From Berghia stephanieae (lineage: Eukaryota > Mollusca > Gastropoda > Nudibranchia > Aeolidiidae): a DNA stretch of 64,000 bases. Under the pieces are notes generated by a model. That model was not told the DNA's origin. It saw nothing but the letters and a program-made list of their open reading frames with translations, and did no database searches. The position numbers and the translations under genes are program-made. Location: positions 44,946,983 to 45,010,982 of the forward strand of contig CM067445.1 of NCBI GenBank assembly GCA_034508935.3, given 5' to 3'. Of the stretch, positions 53,459 through 63,535 are shown one piece after another (positions within the stretch are counted from its first letter, which is position 1; each line of letters opens with the position of its first letter).

Positions 53459-53577
53459 GTGAGAGAATGTGAGTAAAGTGCCTTTTCCAAGGACTCAACT
53501 ATGCGCCAAGCGAGGCTCGAACCCAGGACCTTCCGATCCGAAAGTGAGTGTCACACCACAAGGCCACATAGCCGCAA
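53459..53577 (-). mobile_element. S1 SINE, head half
   Basis: Complement of the head and start of the body: GAGAATGTGAGTAAAGTGCC, AAGGACTCAACTATGCGCC, GAGGCTCGAACCC, CACATAGCCGC. The tail half is missing. Confidence 0.9.
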
Positions 53578-53664
53578 AGATCACCCATCCTCGCATTTTT
53601 ATCTCCCGTATTCTTAAGAATCCGTCTATATATCCTGCTACTAAAAAAGATATACTGCTCTATG

Positions 53665-53770
53665 CTTCAATATGTAACCTATTCATTACTACTACTCTGA
53701 AGGACTGGTTACATACATATTTCCAAGGAGTTTGGAATCGGAAGAGCTGAAAGTGTGACGTCACGATGTC
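53665..53770 (+). repeat. Repeat F, partial copy
   Basis: GAAGGACTGGTTACATACAT, TTCCAAGGAGTTTGGAATCGG and GTGTGACGTCACG are shared with the right part of 55878-56240. Confidence 0.65.
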
Positions 53771-53865
53771 TCTGCCATTTTTGTAACGTGGTTCAGAATA
53801 TGTATTTCCTCTTCATCATTAGATTTCCAACAAACAAATGCTATTGTTGAATTACATTCACACAT

Positions 53866-53903
53866 AAATACACACACACGCGCACACACGCACACACTCG
53901 CAA

Positions 53904-53934
<31 letters not shown>

Positions 53935-53942
53935 CACAAACT
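53866..53942. repeat. CA microsatellite
   Basis: CA units with CG and AA variants. Confidence 0.93.
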
Positions 53943-53984
53943 GACTCTACAAACACATCCTATATTTTAATAATTGATAACACT

Positions 53985-54203
53985 CCAGATGGAAAAACCC
54001 ATATTTAAACATTTGGCCAGAAAACTAGTCCTTCAAATATCGATCGATTAAACGACCCTCATGTTGGCAAAAAAAAAAAACTCGCGAAGTCTTTAATAAG
54101 GTCTCAGGTTTGAGAGTTTGTTGGGGTTCTTTTTGGCCAATATGAGGGTAATTTAAATCGATCGATATAATTTGAAGGGAGTTTTCTATCCAAAATTTTT
54201 TGA
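53985..54203. mobile_element. FB foldback, near full length
   Basis: CTCCAGATGGAAAAACCC, TTTGGCCAGAAAACTAGTCC, CAAATATCGATCGATTAAAC against TTTAAATCGATCGATATAAT. The centre has CTCGCGAAGTC and GTCTCAGGTTTGAGAG. Confidence 0.87.
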
Positions 54204-54459
54204 TTCAAAGTGGTATTATGTTGGGATGAACAAGTCTGATAAGAAGGCAATTATGAGACCCAATAGACACAACACCGACCGCCTGGCTGAGAGAGTTAGA
54301 GAGGCAGGTCAGCGAGCGAACGCACTCGCACTGAGCTATCCGGCTAACATTGATGTGCTTAGCTAAAACACACCACTTCTGCCCAACAGTTCAATAGTAC
54401 CAACGCTCAAAGCTATCTGTTTGCTTAAATTGTGTGTATGGACATATTGAGAGAATCTA
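54204..54459. other. No recognised feature
   Basis: The frame at 54172-54366 starts in the FB arm. Its later part (DRLAERVREAGQRANALALS) has protein-like composition, but I cannot assign a family. Confidence 0.3.
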
Positions 54460-54537
54460 ATGACAACTAATTAATCAATTGGCGGATTAAGACCAATAAC
54501 AAAGGGCTGAGTGACGTCATCGGCATTTAGTCTATAA
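54460..54537 (-). mobile_element. M-A MITE, degraded partial
   Basis: CCAATAACAAAGGGCTGAGT then GACGTCATCGGCATTTAGTC and TATA. Left third only. Confidence 0.5.
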
Positions 54538-54637
54538 GTGCCCCGATCCATACTTTTTCTGAATTGGTGTCAAGCGGTGATGAGTATATTGACCTCAGTG
54601 TAAATGTAAATTTATCCTTTTATCCACTACAGTTTTG

Positions 54638-54891
54638 TTTAACCAGTTAATAACATGTATTTAAAAATGTGGCCAGAAAACCCGTCCACCAAATACCGAC
54701 CGATTTACGCGACCCTCATCTTGGCAAAAACTCTCAAACCTGGGACTTCGCGAAGTCCCATGTGCGAAGTCGCATATTGGAGAGTTTTTGCCAAGATAAG
54801 TTTCATTTTAATCGATTGACATTTAAAGGACGAATTTTCTGGCCAAATTTTTAGATACGATTTTTTCCAGAGTACAGCAGTTAAACAGTTA
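54638..54891. mobile_element. FB foldback, full length
   Basis: Outer ends TTAACCAGTTAATAACATG and AGCAGTTAAACAGTTAA. Arms GGCCAGAAAACCCGTCC against GGACGAATTTTCTGGCC, CTCATCTTGGCAAAAACTC against GAGTTTTTGCCAAGATAAG. The centre contains GGGACTTCGCGAAGTCCC, a perfect hairpin, followed by GTGCGAAGTCGC. Confidence 0.92.
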
Positions 54892-55134
54892 ATATACCCG
54901 ACCATGATCGATAGACAGTATTCGTATCTTAAGGCAAGCAGGAGATGACAGACTAGATACGCCCTGTATTGATCTAATATGAAACTTGACTTTATATTCT
55001 TCTCGAGACCTTTTTCATATATCAAATTCTTTGTGATTCTATTATCAGGGTCATGCGTTAATCACTGATACGTCCCTTAGTTTGTTTGTTTTTCCATTAC
55101 TTTGAGCACCATATGGTAAATAAATAATGATATA
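54892..55134. other. No recognised feature
   Basis: Unassigned. Confidence 0.35.
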
Positions 55135-55272
55135 AATTCCCTTTATTCATCCCCTAAAGGGAAATTTGTCTTCAGGGTCTAGTCCAAGGGAAGCCTGGAA
55201 TAACTCAGGCGTCAGCCACAGTTCAGCGCCGCAAAGTGAGCTAGGACGAGGTGACTTGCTCAAGGCCACACA
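55135..55272 (-). mobile_element. S2 SINE 3' two thirds, fused to S1
   Basis: Tail complement ATTCCCTTTATTCATCCCC to GGTGACTTGCTCAAGGCCAC then ACAACGAAGC, where S1 begins without a gap. The S2 head is missing. Confidence 0.88.
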
Positions 55273-55490
55273 ACGAAGCGCATAGTTCAGTCCTAGGAAA
55301 AGGCTCTATACTCGCATTCTCACTGTACTCAGGTGTAAAAAGAGTAACTGGCCGTTAACAACATTCTCTCTGTCAGAGAAAAAAAATGTGATATCGCCTT
55401 ACAGGCGTCATGTCTCATTCTATAATATGTTACATGTTGCTAGACGTCAGAGATATTGCGCTATATAAAAGCCCACGTTTAAAAGCTCAC
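55273..55490 (+). mobile_element. S1 SINE lacking its tRNA head
   Basis: GCGCATAGTTCAGTCCTAGG, CTCTATACTCGCATTC, CGCCTTACAGGCGTCATGTC, ATATTGCGCTATATAAAAGC. It starts at the S2 junction, with part of the region after the second A-rich stretch deleted. Confidence 0.88.
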
Positions 55491-55729
55491 GAGTCATCTT
55501 TTGATTGTTACTGATATGGGACTGATATTGATGCATGGGGCAAATGCATTCACTTAATACCGCAGCAAATGGAAGACGAGAAAATGCCTTTTGTCGTAAC
55601 ATGACAATGCAATTTATAAGAGCATTAGGTTAGAGCGTTGTCACTATTAGTGTTGTTATCTTTCCATAACTGATATTATTCGTTTTAACAAAATAACCAC
55701 CTTTTCTGTCAGCCAGATCGATTTTACTA

Positions 55730-55856
55730 ATACACAAAACTATGTGTAACCTTTAACGTTTCATTTTGTAAGAGGGACTTCAGTGAGTACCAATAACCTT
55801 ACTGACAGTCTAGAAAGAATAAAAAAAGAACTGAGTGACGTTAATTTCATTCGTTC
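55730..55856 (-). mobile_element. M-A MITE, degraded
   Basis: ACACAAAACTATGTGTAACC, TTTAACGTTTCATTTTG, GAACTGAGTGACGTTAATTT. Confidence 0.65.
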
Positions 55857-55877
55857 AATATTACCATAAGGATGAAA

Positions 55878-56240
55878 TGGGAAGCAGAAGTCGTGACGTC
55901 ATACATTGGAAGTGTGTAACCAATCCTCAGGAGGACAAACAATGAATAGGTTATATTTTGGATCAAAAGGCGGCATAACTATTATAGTAGCAGGCTATAC
56001 AGGCAGGTTCTTATGATCACCGGGCGTAAAAGAGTTAGAATGGATTATCTTTATTGACGACCAATTAGAAAGTATGATGGTATGACTCTGAAAGCAGAAG
56101 ATCTGTCTCAAAATGTATATATCCATTCCTCCGGAAGACTGGTTATATACTTCCAAGGAGATTGGAACCAGTTTTTCGACGGTACACTATTGCTCTCTAT
56201 TTCTATAACTAGCTATCCCTTGCCAGACTTGTGACGTCAG
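55878..56240. mobile_element. Repeat F, MITE-like
   Basis: Ends GAAGCAGAAGTCGTGACGTC and TTGTGACGTCAGAAGTC are partly inverted. Inside are GGAAGTGTGTAACCAATCCT and the roughly complementary AGACTGGTTATATACTTCC. It is non-coding. Confidence 0.6.
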
Positions 56241-56607
56241 AAGTCAAAAAGAACGATACCTCGTTTCGTATCAAAGTCAAGATTGTATCGATATTTATGG
56301 CAACAAAAGTAAAACTTTTAAGTTAATCATTTTTCGAAAGCGTTGTCAATAAATGTAATTTCTTGTATTGCAAAAAAAAAATCGAAATCTGTATTTCTCA
56401 AATTATATTTCAATATTCACTTTTAAAAGGCCTAATTCGTAATAACGGTGTGAATCGTTGGCCCTCATTTTATATCGGCATTCTGTAAGACACCTTACAA
56501 TATCAACTAAAGAGCTGTAGAGTTGGGATTTTTTTGTTGGCATTTTTTTATACACACAAAGAAAGATACAGTAAAAGCTGGGAAGAGGGTGGGGTCACTT
56601 AGAAAAT
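56241..56607. other. No recognised feature
   Basis: Unassigned AT-rich sequence. Confidence 0.4.
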
Positions 56608-56906
56608 CTTGAGCTTTTATATAGTGCAATATCCACTAAACGTGCTCAAAGCGCATTACAAAGGGTCCCTAGCCAACAGCAACACGTAACATAAAGAACG
56701 AGGCATAAGGCCTATGAGGCGATATACATCTTTTCCGACAAAGACAACGCTGTTAACGGCCAGGTACTCATTTTACACCTGAGTACGGTAAGAGAATGTG
56801 TGTAAAGAGCCTTTTCCAAGGACTCAACTATGGGCCGAGAGAGGCTCGACCCCAGGACCTTCCGATTTGAAAGTGAGTGTCTTATCACAAGACCACATGG
56901 TCGCAC
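56608..56906 (-). mobile_element. S1 SINE copy, full length
   Basis: Tail complement CTTGAGCTTTTATATAGTGC, AGCAACACGTAACAT, GGTACTCATTTTACACCTG, then GACCACATGGTCGCAC at the head. The B box is mutated (GGGGTCGAGCC). Confidence 0.92.
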
Positions 56907-57007
56907 TTAAACATAACAGCATATTTCTATTGTGCCAAAGCATTCACTTAAAAATGCCCTGCAAAGTTTTACAATTAACTCAAATGCACAACCACACACT
57001 CATACAC

Positions 57008-57051
57008 ACATACATACAAAAACACACACACAAGCACACACACACACACAC

Positions 57052-57112
<61 letters not shown>
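57008..57112. repeat. CA then TA microsatellite
   Basis: CA units (57008-57052) pass directly into a TA run (57054-57112). Confidence 0.95.
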
Positions 57113-57115
<3 letters not shown>

Positions 57116-57540
57116 TAAAACACATAGGCGAATATTGTACTCTATTCTGTAGTGAACATGGAGCCAGTGACGGCCATGTAGAGTAGAAGTAATGTGCTCT
57201 CTCGAGTTTTTAACAGTAACAAGTCTGGCTGCCTTATAATATTGTATCTTCTGCAGTCTATTGATAAAATACTTGGGGCAACCAGATAAAAGAGCGATGC
57301 AATAAACTATTCTAGTAAGTAGAAGATAAGATAATAATAATTTCGTTGTGGCGGTTCTCTTTAACTAAACATTATAATTTTGAATGATTTTTAAATTAAC
57401 CTTCTTTATTTGTTGTTTTTGGCAAAATTATGATTAAACCCTAAACCACTAGCTATGTCTAGATGTTTTATAAAATGCATACAAAACATATTATATATTT
57501 TATATATTGTTATAACGACCAAATGTCACTTACTTTAAAA
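57113..57540. other. No recognised feature
   Basis: Unassigned AT-rich sequence. Confidence 0.4.
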
Positions 57541-57554
57541 GATCGAGACGGGGT

Positions 57555-57571
57555 GGGGTGGGAGAGAGAAC

Positions 57572-57607
<36 letters not shown>

Positions 57608-57655
57608 GAGAGAGGAGAGAGAGAGAGAGGGGGGGTAGAGCAGGAGAGAGGGGTT
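57555..57655. repeat. GA microsatellite
   Basis: GA and GAGG units. Confidence 0.95.
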
Positions 57656-57797
57656 TCTAAACAATGAAGAAATCAATGGAGAGTCCATCAAGTAAATTTG
57701 TTCTATCCAAATGTAATTAAGTACAATTATTGATCTTTCAATTCTTCTTTGGCTGAAATTGTTTATTTAAAATTACTAATTAAAAGATTAAGGAGGT

Positions 57798-57905
57798 TTA
57801 CACACAGACTACAACACACAGCATACACACAATGCACACACAACACATAGAACACACACACACACAACGCACGCATACAACACACACACACACATACACA
57901 TATAT

Positions 57906-57962
<57 letters not shown>
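57798..57962. repeat. CA then TC microsatellite
   Basis: CA-rich sequence (57798-57900) followed by a pure TC run (57907-57955). Confidence 0.95.
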
Positions 57963-57963
<1 letters not shown>

Positions 57964-58010
57964 GCTGTCTCTCTGAATTATTACTTCTATTCTTTTCAAA
58001 TATTTATTTT

Positions 58011-58186
58011 TATAGAAGGAACGAAGCTGATGTCACTGATCTCTTTGTTATTGTTTTTGACAGCCTTTTGGATGATTCGTTCTCATAAAATTCTATCAGT
58101 CAGACAATAAACTTTAAATGTTACACACAATTGTGTGTGTTGGTACATGGATGTGTTGAGTATTTTACCTAAAAGCATAGCATAAA
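58011..58186 (+). mobile_element. M-A MITE, second subtype
   Basis: CTATAGAAGGAACGAAGCTG-type left end (here TATAGAAGGAACGAAGCTGA), GTTATTGTTTTTGACAGCC, TTTTACCTAAAAGCATAGCA. Confidence 0.82.
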
Positions 58187-58427
58187 TATATACTATAAGA
58201 TTGGACATGCACCACGGCATTTGGTTCATTTTCTGGATAGATGTCAACCTTTTTAATAAAAAATCATTTTAGTATTATGAAAGTTCATGTTATTGCCTAT
58301 ATAACGATATGCAAGACTTTATGATTCACTCTTTGCGAATTAGGAAATAGCAAAAATAAAAAGATGACTCAAAGACTAGAACTCAAAATTGTGAAAAATT
58401 GTATGATACAAATCGGAATAATCTAAT
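58187..58427. other. No recognised feature
   Basis: Unassigned. Confidence 0.35.
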
Positions 58428-59240
58428 ATATTTTTATAGCGCCAACCCCGCATTACCGCAGCTCTTGGCATACATTATTGACAGGAGGGAGAATCATACA
58501 TCCTACATATAACAATTACACTGAACATTGCTAAGACATTATGGTCTATTTATATACACACAGTTCCATTCATAACATTATTAAGACGAAGAAGAATTCA
58601 TCAGCTATGTTTTAAGGCACTTTTTGAAAGTCATTTCAGACGAAAATACTCTATTTCTAATATCTAATGGCAGTGAATTCCACACATTTGGAGCGGCATG
58701 AGAAAATACCCTATCAGAAAATGTTTTCGAGCCCTTTTTAGGTAAACGATGAAGGAGTTGATTTCTAGATCTTAGAGACCGAGGAGGATCACAACGACCC
58801 AAAAGATCTGATAGATAAGATGGTGTCATTTGGTTAAAAAGAAAAGAAATAAAAGAAAAAAAAATTCCCTTTATTCATCACCATGGGGAAATTTTTCTTT
58901 AGGGTCTATTCCAAGGGAAGACTGGAATAACCCAGGCGTCAGCAGCAGAGCAGCGCCGCAAAGTGAGCTAGGGCGAGGTGATCAAACTCGGTACCTTCGG
59001 GTACGAAGCAATGACCGTACAGCTACGCTGCCCCATATTTAAAACACATAACTGCAATTTTGAATATTCTCTGCTCGACAGGCAACCAGTGTAGTGTCCA
59101 AAACAGCAGTGTAACGTGATCATGTTTCCTCTTTTTCATAATTGTTTTGGCAGCATGATTCTGACTGCGCTGGAACCGGTTTAGCAGATAGTTGGGAATG
59201 TTATACATTACAGCATTTCAATAATCAATCCTAGAAAATA
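58428..59240 (-). pseudogene. CR1/L2-like LINE 3' end, split by S2
   Basis: Read on the minus strand: RT C-terminal region (IPNYLLNRFQRSQNHAAKTI, MKKRKHDHVT, LHWLPVEQRI; 59208-59040), an S2 SINE, then MTPSYLSDLLGRCDPPRSL, then SRNQLLHRLPKKGSKTF and AAPNVWNSLPLDIRNR (58829-58605). The 3' UTR ends GGGGTTGGCGCTATAAAAAT near 58430. The pattern LHWLPVE, PSYLSDLL, AP..WNSLP is diagnostic of CR1/L2/Rex1-like elements. There are few frame breaks outside the SINE, so it is younger than the copy at 50 kb. Weaker LINE-like sequence may extend to 59520. Confidence 0.9.
58858..59036 (-). mobile_element. S2 SINE nested in a LINE reading frame
   Basis: ATTCCCTTTATTCATCACC (tail complement) to GCAGCGTAGCTGTACGGTC (head complement). 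A stretch of the middle, after AGGTGATC, is deleted. LINE coding sequence stops at TTTAAATAT on one side and resumes at AACCAAATGACACC on the other. Confidence 0.92.
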
Positions 59241-59536
59241 TAAAGGATGAAATAAGTGAATCATCCGAAAGATTGTTTAGACGTTTGGATTTTACCAAAA
59301 AAAAGCACCAAGTTTGTACATCACTTTATGTATCCATGAAAATATAAATACTCAAGTTTCGAAGCTGCAATGTCAGAATTCAATTGATCACTGCTGAATC
59401 TCTGAATCTCTTTTAGAAGTCCAGAGGAATCAAGCTGTCGGCATGAGGATGACTGGTCTGACATCGTCAAATCAGTGAGCGTCTTGAATCGTAGCCATCG
59501 TTATTTTTCTAACTTACTTGGAAACACAGGGGCATT
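59241..59536. other. Probable upstream LINE sequence, degraded
   Basis: On the minus strand a frame just before 59208 reads RIDY then a stop then NAV, the usual S.IDYCNA block. Further up no clear motif is visible. Confidence 0.45.
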
Positions 59537-59761
59537 GGGGGGCAACGTGGCTCAGCTGTACGATCGTTGCTTCGTACCCGAAAGGTACCGAGTTCGATCA
59601 CCCGCCTCTGGGTTGTGAGGCCTTGAGCAAGTTACCTCGCCCTAGCTCAATTTGCGACGCTGCACTGCGGCCGACGCTTGGGTTATTCCAGTCTTCCCTT
59701 GGAAGAGACTCTAGAGATATATTTCCTATATGGGATGAATAAAGGGAATTTAATTATCTTA
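59537..59761 (+). mobile_element. S2 SINE copy, reference-quality
   Basis: GGCAACGTGGCTCAGCTGTA (A box region), TTGCTTCGTACCCGAAAGG, TACCGAGTTCGATCACC, GGCCTTGAGCAAGTTACCTC, GCCCTAGCTCAATTTGCG, TTCCAGTCTTCCCTTGGAAG, and tail GGGATGAATAAAGGGAATTT. Confidence 0.95.
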
Positions 59762-59984
59762 TTTTTTTATTTATAAGTTTCTCAATAACAAAACTGAACA
59801 CAATGCAAATTAGAGACACATCACATTTTAAGCTAAGATCCCATTATTCCCCAGTATAAAACGGTATTATTTTATGTACAAAGGGAAATAATTTAACGGT
59901 GACAAATTTGAATATAATAGGAGTTACCTCCCCAGGCGACATACAAGAGAATACCGTGCACCTACAAAACAATTTATATTTCAT

Positions 59985-60026
59985 TTTGGTCAGAAAACTT
60001 TTACTTCATATATCGATCTATTAAAA

Positions 60027-60060
<34 letters not shown>

Positions 60061-60260
60061 ACAAAAAAAAATGTTTAATAAAGTCAACCATAAAACGTCT
60101 TTGAAATATCATGTTTGAGAATTTTCTTTCTTTTAAAAAAAAAAATATAGGGGGTCATTTTAATCGATAGTTTTTTGAAGTAATGAGTTTGGGTTTTATT
60201 TTGTCTGGCCAAATTGTAAAAAAAAAAAAACAAACAAACAAAAAAAAACGTGTTTTGGCA
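59985..60260. mobile_element. FB foldback with a C32 run
   Basis: TTTTGGTCAGAAAACTTTTAC and ATCGATCTATTAAAATCCCC on the left, GGGGGTCATTTTAATCGAT and TTGTCTGGCCAAATTG on the right. The run of about 32 C at 60028-60060 occupies the place of GACCCTC. Confidence 0.75.
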
Positions 60261-60608
60261 TTTTCCAGCAGCATAATGCATGTCACAATCGAGTACGTAT
60301 GAAAAGAAATCGATTTCGTGTGTGGGTTCGATCGAGAGTCAATGGGTTGGGACTGAAGACGACGGAGACAATGGCACTTGACGGGTTCATTAAGGGCCGT
60401 CCAGTACTGAGCGATTGTGTTGTAGGCGTCTAGAACAATCCTGAAAGAACAATTATTTTTTTAAAATGTTATTATAATGTTTTTATTTTTTTTTTTTTTT
60501 TTGTTTAAATGTTTGTTTGTTCTGGTTTTTTGGGGTTTTTTTTGGTCGTTCATTGACAATCCACCGTTATATTAATCGTTGTCATTTTTATTGATTTGAG
60601 ATTTAAGT
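60261..60608. other. No recognised feature
   Basis: 60470-60550 is T/G-rich. The rest is unassigned. Confidence 0.4.
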
Positions 60609-60855
60609 GCGGCTATGGACTCTAGTTTTATGACACTCGCTATCGTATCGGAATGTTTTGGTTTCGAGTCTAGACCGGCTCATAGTTGAGTCCTCGGAAA
60701 AAGCTCTTTACTCACATTTTCTCACCGTACTCTGGTGTAAAATGAGTACCTAGTCGTTAAAAATGTAATATCGCCTCATTCTACATGTTACGTGTTGCTT
60801 TGTAAAGAGCTTTGAGCACATTTAGTGGACATTGCGCTATATAAAAAAGCTCAAG
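60609..60855 (+). mobile_element. S1 SINE copy with body deletion
   Basis: GCGGCTATGGACTCTAGTTT, B-box side GGTTTCGAGTC, AGTCCTCGGAAAAAGCTC, GTGTAAAATGAGTACCTAG, and tail AGCACATTTAGTGGACATTG then CGCTATATAAAAAAGCTCAA. The AGCGTTGTCTCTGTC segment is missing. Confidence 0.92.
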
Positions 60856-61008
60856 TTTATCAATTATTGTTACTTCTTTAAACGATAAAAAACAATAGTT
60901 CTATATAAACTTTTATAAAGCGTGTTGATGATATGTGTTTCGATAAAATACGCGCTCGTGCTATCCACCAGATGATCATGCAAATGCATAGTACAATGTT
61001 TAACCCGA

Positions 61009-61205
61009 AACGCTATGAAAACGAAATTGACGTCATTGAACTTTTTGCTATTGTTTTTTTAGATGGCCATTTCATTGAATAGCTCTCGTTAAATTCTATC
61101 AATAAGACTAGAAGCGTTTAAGATTACAGGTTTTTTGTGTTGGTACGTGAACTCACACTGGCAGGGGTTGTGAGCATTTTAGCTAAACGCATAGCTTTAA
61201 TATAG
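61009..61205 (+). mobile_element. M-A MITE, second subtype
   Basis: CGCTATGAAAACGAAATTGA, GACGTCATTGAACTTTTTG, TCAATAAGACTAGAAGCG, TTTTAGCTAAACGCATAGC. It opens a pile-up of MITEs. Confidence 0.8.
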
Positions 61206-61213
61206 TCTGTTAT

Positions 61214-61260
61214 ATAACAAAGAGCCGAGTGACGCTGTTGCAATCGTTAACATATAGATA
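61214..61260 (-). mobile_element. M-A MITE scrap
   Basis: ATAACAAAGAGCCGAGTGAC then GCTGTTGCAATCG and CATATAGATAG. Confidence 0.5.
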
Positions 61261-61447
61261 GTTCGAAGATGACTTCACTCAGGTCGTTGTTATTGTTTTT
61301 TGCCATCCGCGTTTATGAGTAATGCTCACTGAACTGTATTAACCTGACTATAAACGTTCATGGATACACACAGTTTTGTGTGTTGGTCCGTTTTACTTCC
61401 GGATGGCAATGTTATGAGCTTCTTAGCCAAGCGCATACTATCTATAT
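61253..61447 (+). mobile_element. M-A MITE, full length
   Basis: ATATAGATAGTTCGAAGATG to GCGCATACTATCTATAT. Its usual TGACGTCA has changed to TGACTTCA. Confidence 0.9.
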
Positions 61448-61528
61448 ATATTCTGTAAATGAGGCCATCGTTTACTGATAGCCTGATACTGAGACAGAAG
61501 CCATCGTTAACAAAAACCTGATATAACC

Positions 61529-61771
61529 TGACCGTGGCCTTCGTAAAGTTATGGTCTGACACTGACCAAAACATGACGTCAAAATGCCAGTCTTTTGCCA
61601 CAAAAGAAAACAAATCGTGAGTTGTATTCAATAGTTCAACCAATGACATAGCTTGTTTCCATGAGCTCTACTAACGACAACTCACTAGACGGTGCACAAA
61701 CCAAATAATGACGTCAAACTGCCGGTCCTTTTGGATTTCAGTGTCAGCCTATAATATAACGATGGCTACGA
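61529..61771 (-). mobile_element. M-B MITE, full length
   Basis: CCGTGGCCTTCGTAAAGTTA at one end and TATAACGATGGCTACG at the other, with two TGACGTCA sites at 61574 and 61709. A second partial left end lies at 61470-61528. Confidence 0.88.
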
Positions 61772-61898
61772 CCTGACACTGACCAAATAATGACGTCAAA
61801 TGACAAGTCTTTGGTCAAAAAAGAAAGCAAATCTTGAGTCGTATTCAATATTTCAACCATTGGAATCACTTGTCTCCCTGAGCTCTACTAACGAAAAC
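61769..61898 (-). mobile_element. M-B MITE, half copy
   Basis: ACGACCTGACACTGACCAAA, TGACGTCAAATGACAAGTC, to CCCTGAGCTCTACTAACGA. It is sandwiched between two fuller copies. Confidence 0.85.
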
Positions 61899-62136
61899 CG
61901 TAGCCATCGTTATGTTATAGCCTGACACTGAAATCCAAAAGGACTGGCAGTTTGACGTCATTATTTGGTTTTTGCACCGCCTAGTGAGCTGTCGTTAGTA
62001 GAGCTCATGGAAACAAGTCATTTCATTGGTTGAACTATTGAATTCAACTCACGATTTGTTTTCTTTTGTGGCAAAAGACTGGCATTTTGACGTCATTTTT
62101 TGGTCAGTGTCAGGCCATAACTTTACGAAGGCCACG
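61899..62136 (+). mobile_element. M-B MITE, full length
   Basis: CCGTAGCCATCGTTATGTTA, AGCCTGACACTGAAATCC, CACCGCCTAGTGAGCTGTCG, CACGATTTGTTTTCTTTTG, GTCAGTGTCAGGCCATAACT, TTACGAAGGCCACG. Best copy in the window. Confidence 0.92.
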
Positions 62137-62211
62137 CGACAACTCAGCAGACTCTGCAAAACCTAAAAAATCACCTCAAACTATAAGTCTGAGAGGGTTC
62201 AGGCTTACAGT

Positions 62212-62406
62212 TAACGATGGCTACGCTAGGACACACTAGGACATATATTTTGACGTCATTTTTTTTAGGTTTGTCGAGCGCCTAGTGAGTTGTCGTTAGT
62301 GATGCTCAGGGATACAAGTGATCTCATTGAATACAATTTACGATTTATTCTCTTTTGTTACCAAAGATTTATCTTTCGACGGAACTGTTTGGTCAGTGTC
62401 AGGCTA
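62212..62406 (+). mobile_element. M-B MITE, 5' variant, abutting M-A
   Basis: CGATGGCTACGCTAGGACAC, TTTTGACGTCATTTTTTT, GAGCGCCTAGTGAGTTGTCG, GGTCAGTGTCAGGCTAT. The last bases CTAT are shared with the start of the next M-A copy. Confidence 0.82.
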
Positions 62407-62602
62407 TAGATAGTATGCAGATGACGTCACACAGGCCTTTGTTATTGTTTTTTGCCATCCGCGTTTGTGAGTTGTTCTCACTAAATTGTATTAACCAGAC
62501 TATAAAAGTTCATGGTTACACAGAGTTTGTGTGTTGGTCCGTTATACTTCCGGATGGCAATGTTGTGAACTCCTTGGCCAAGCGCATTCTATCTATAGAT
62601 AG
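62405..62602 (+). mobile_element. M-A MITE, full length
   Basis: CTATAGATAGTATGCAGATG to GCGCATTCTATCTATAG. It overlaps the next inverted copy by CTATAG. Confidence 0.92.
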
Positions 62603-62776
62603 TATGCGCTTAGCTAAGATGCTCACAACATTGACATCCGGAAGTATAACGGACAAACACACAAAGCGATGCGTAACCATGAAATTTTATAGTCTGGTTC
62701 ATACAGTTCAGTGAGCATTACTCATAAACGTGGATAGCAAAAAAACAATAACAAAGACCTGAGTGACTTCAACTGA
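62597..62776 (-). mobile_element. M-A MITE, inverted neighbour
   Basis: CTATAGATAGTATGCGCTTAG to ACCTGAGTGACTTCAACTG. The last ATTCTATCTATAG part is replaced by an S1 body, so both elements are truncated at the junction near 62777. Confidence 0.9.
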
Positions 62777-62972
62777 CATGACGTCTGTAAGGCGATATTA
62801 CAATTTTTTCCAACATATGCAACGCTGTTAACGTTTTATGCCTGAGTACCTTGAGCGAATGTGCGTAAAGAGCCTTCTCCAAGGACTCAGCTATGCGCCG
62901 AGCTAGGCTCGAACCCAGAACCTTCCGATCCGAAAGCGAGTGTCCTTCCTACCACCAGACCACAGAGCCGCT
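62777..62972 (-). mobile_element. S1 SINE without its tail
   Basis: ATGACGTCTGTAAGGCGATA, AACGCTGTTAACG, ACTCAGCTATGCGCCGAGC, GCTCGAACCCAG, CCAGACCACAGAGCCGC. The tail side is cut by the M-A junction. Confidence 0.88.
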
Positions 62973-63212
62973 GGAGGACCTAAAGTAGCAGCTTATTGTA
63001 TGTGACCTATCGGCACGCAACGGTATTATGTTGGGATGGATTAGCTACTGAAAAAGGATTACCTGGTCAAAGTTATGAGATTTTATTGGAAATTTGTATG
63101 TACCTTGGTAAACATGAATGAAGTTGACCAAACTAGCGAAATTAAATTTTCTGAAACCGGTTAACCTCGATATAATTATTTGTTCTGAAAATTTAATAAA
63201 ATAACAGCAAAA

Positions 63213-63328
63213 GATAGAATGCGCTTGACTAAGAAGCTCACAACAGTTTAGTGAAAATTACTCATAAACATGGATGGCGAAATACAATAACAATGACCCG
63301 AATGACGTCAACTTCGTTCTATCTATAT
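63213..63328 (-). mobile_element. M-A MITE, internally deleted
   Basis: GATAGAATGCGCTTGACTAA joins directly to CAACAGTTTAGTGAAAATTA, then GACGTCAACTTCGTTCTATC. About 80 bp from the middle is gone. Confidence 0.88.
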
Positions 63329-63535
63329 TGCATTACGTGAACCATCGACCCAAAACTGTAAAATGTCGGATGAATTATCTAGACCCAGCAAATTTTACTT
63401 CTAAATTAAAATTATTAGATTTTATTGGAATTTTTATGCACCATTGAAAAGTATGAATGAATTTTACACAAACTACCAAAGTATTCAAATATTGATAATT
63501 CTAACCTATTTCAATTTTCAGAGTCCTGTTAACAT

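Noticed and set aside
60028-60060. C32 run as a biological signal
   Set aside because: It could equally be a sequencing or assembly effect in a hairpin-prone FB element, so I only note it within that feature.
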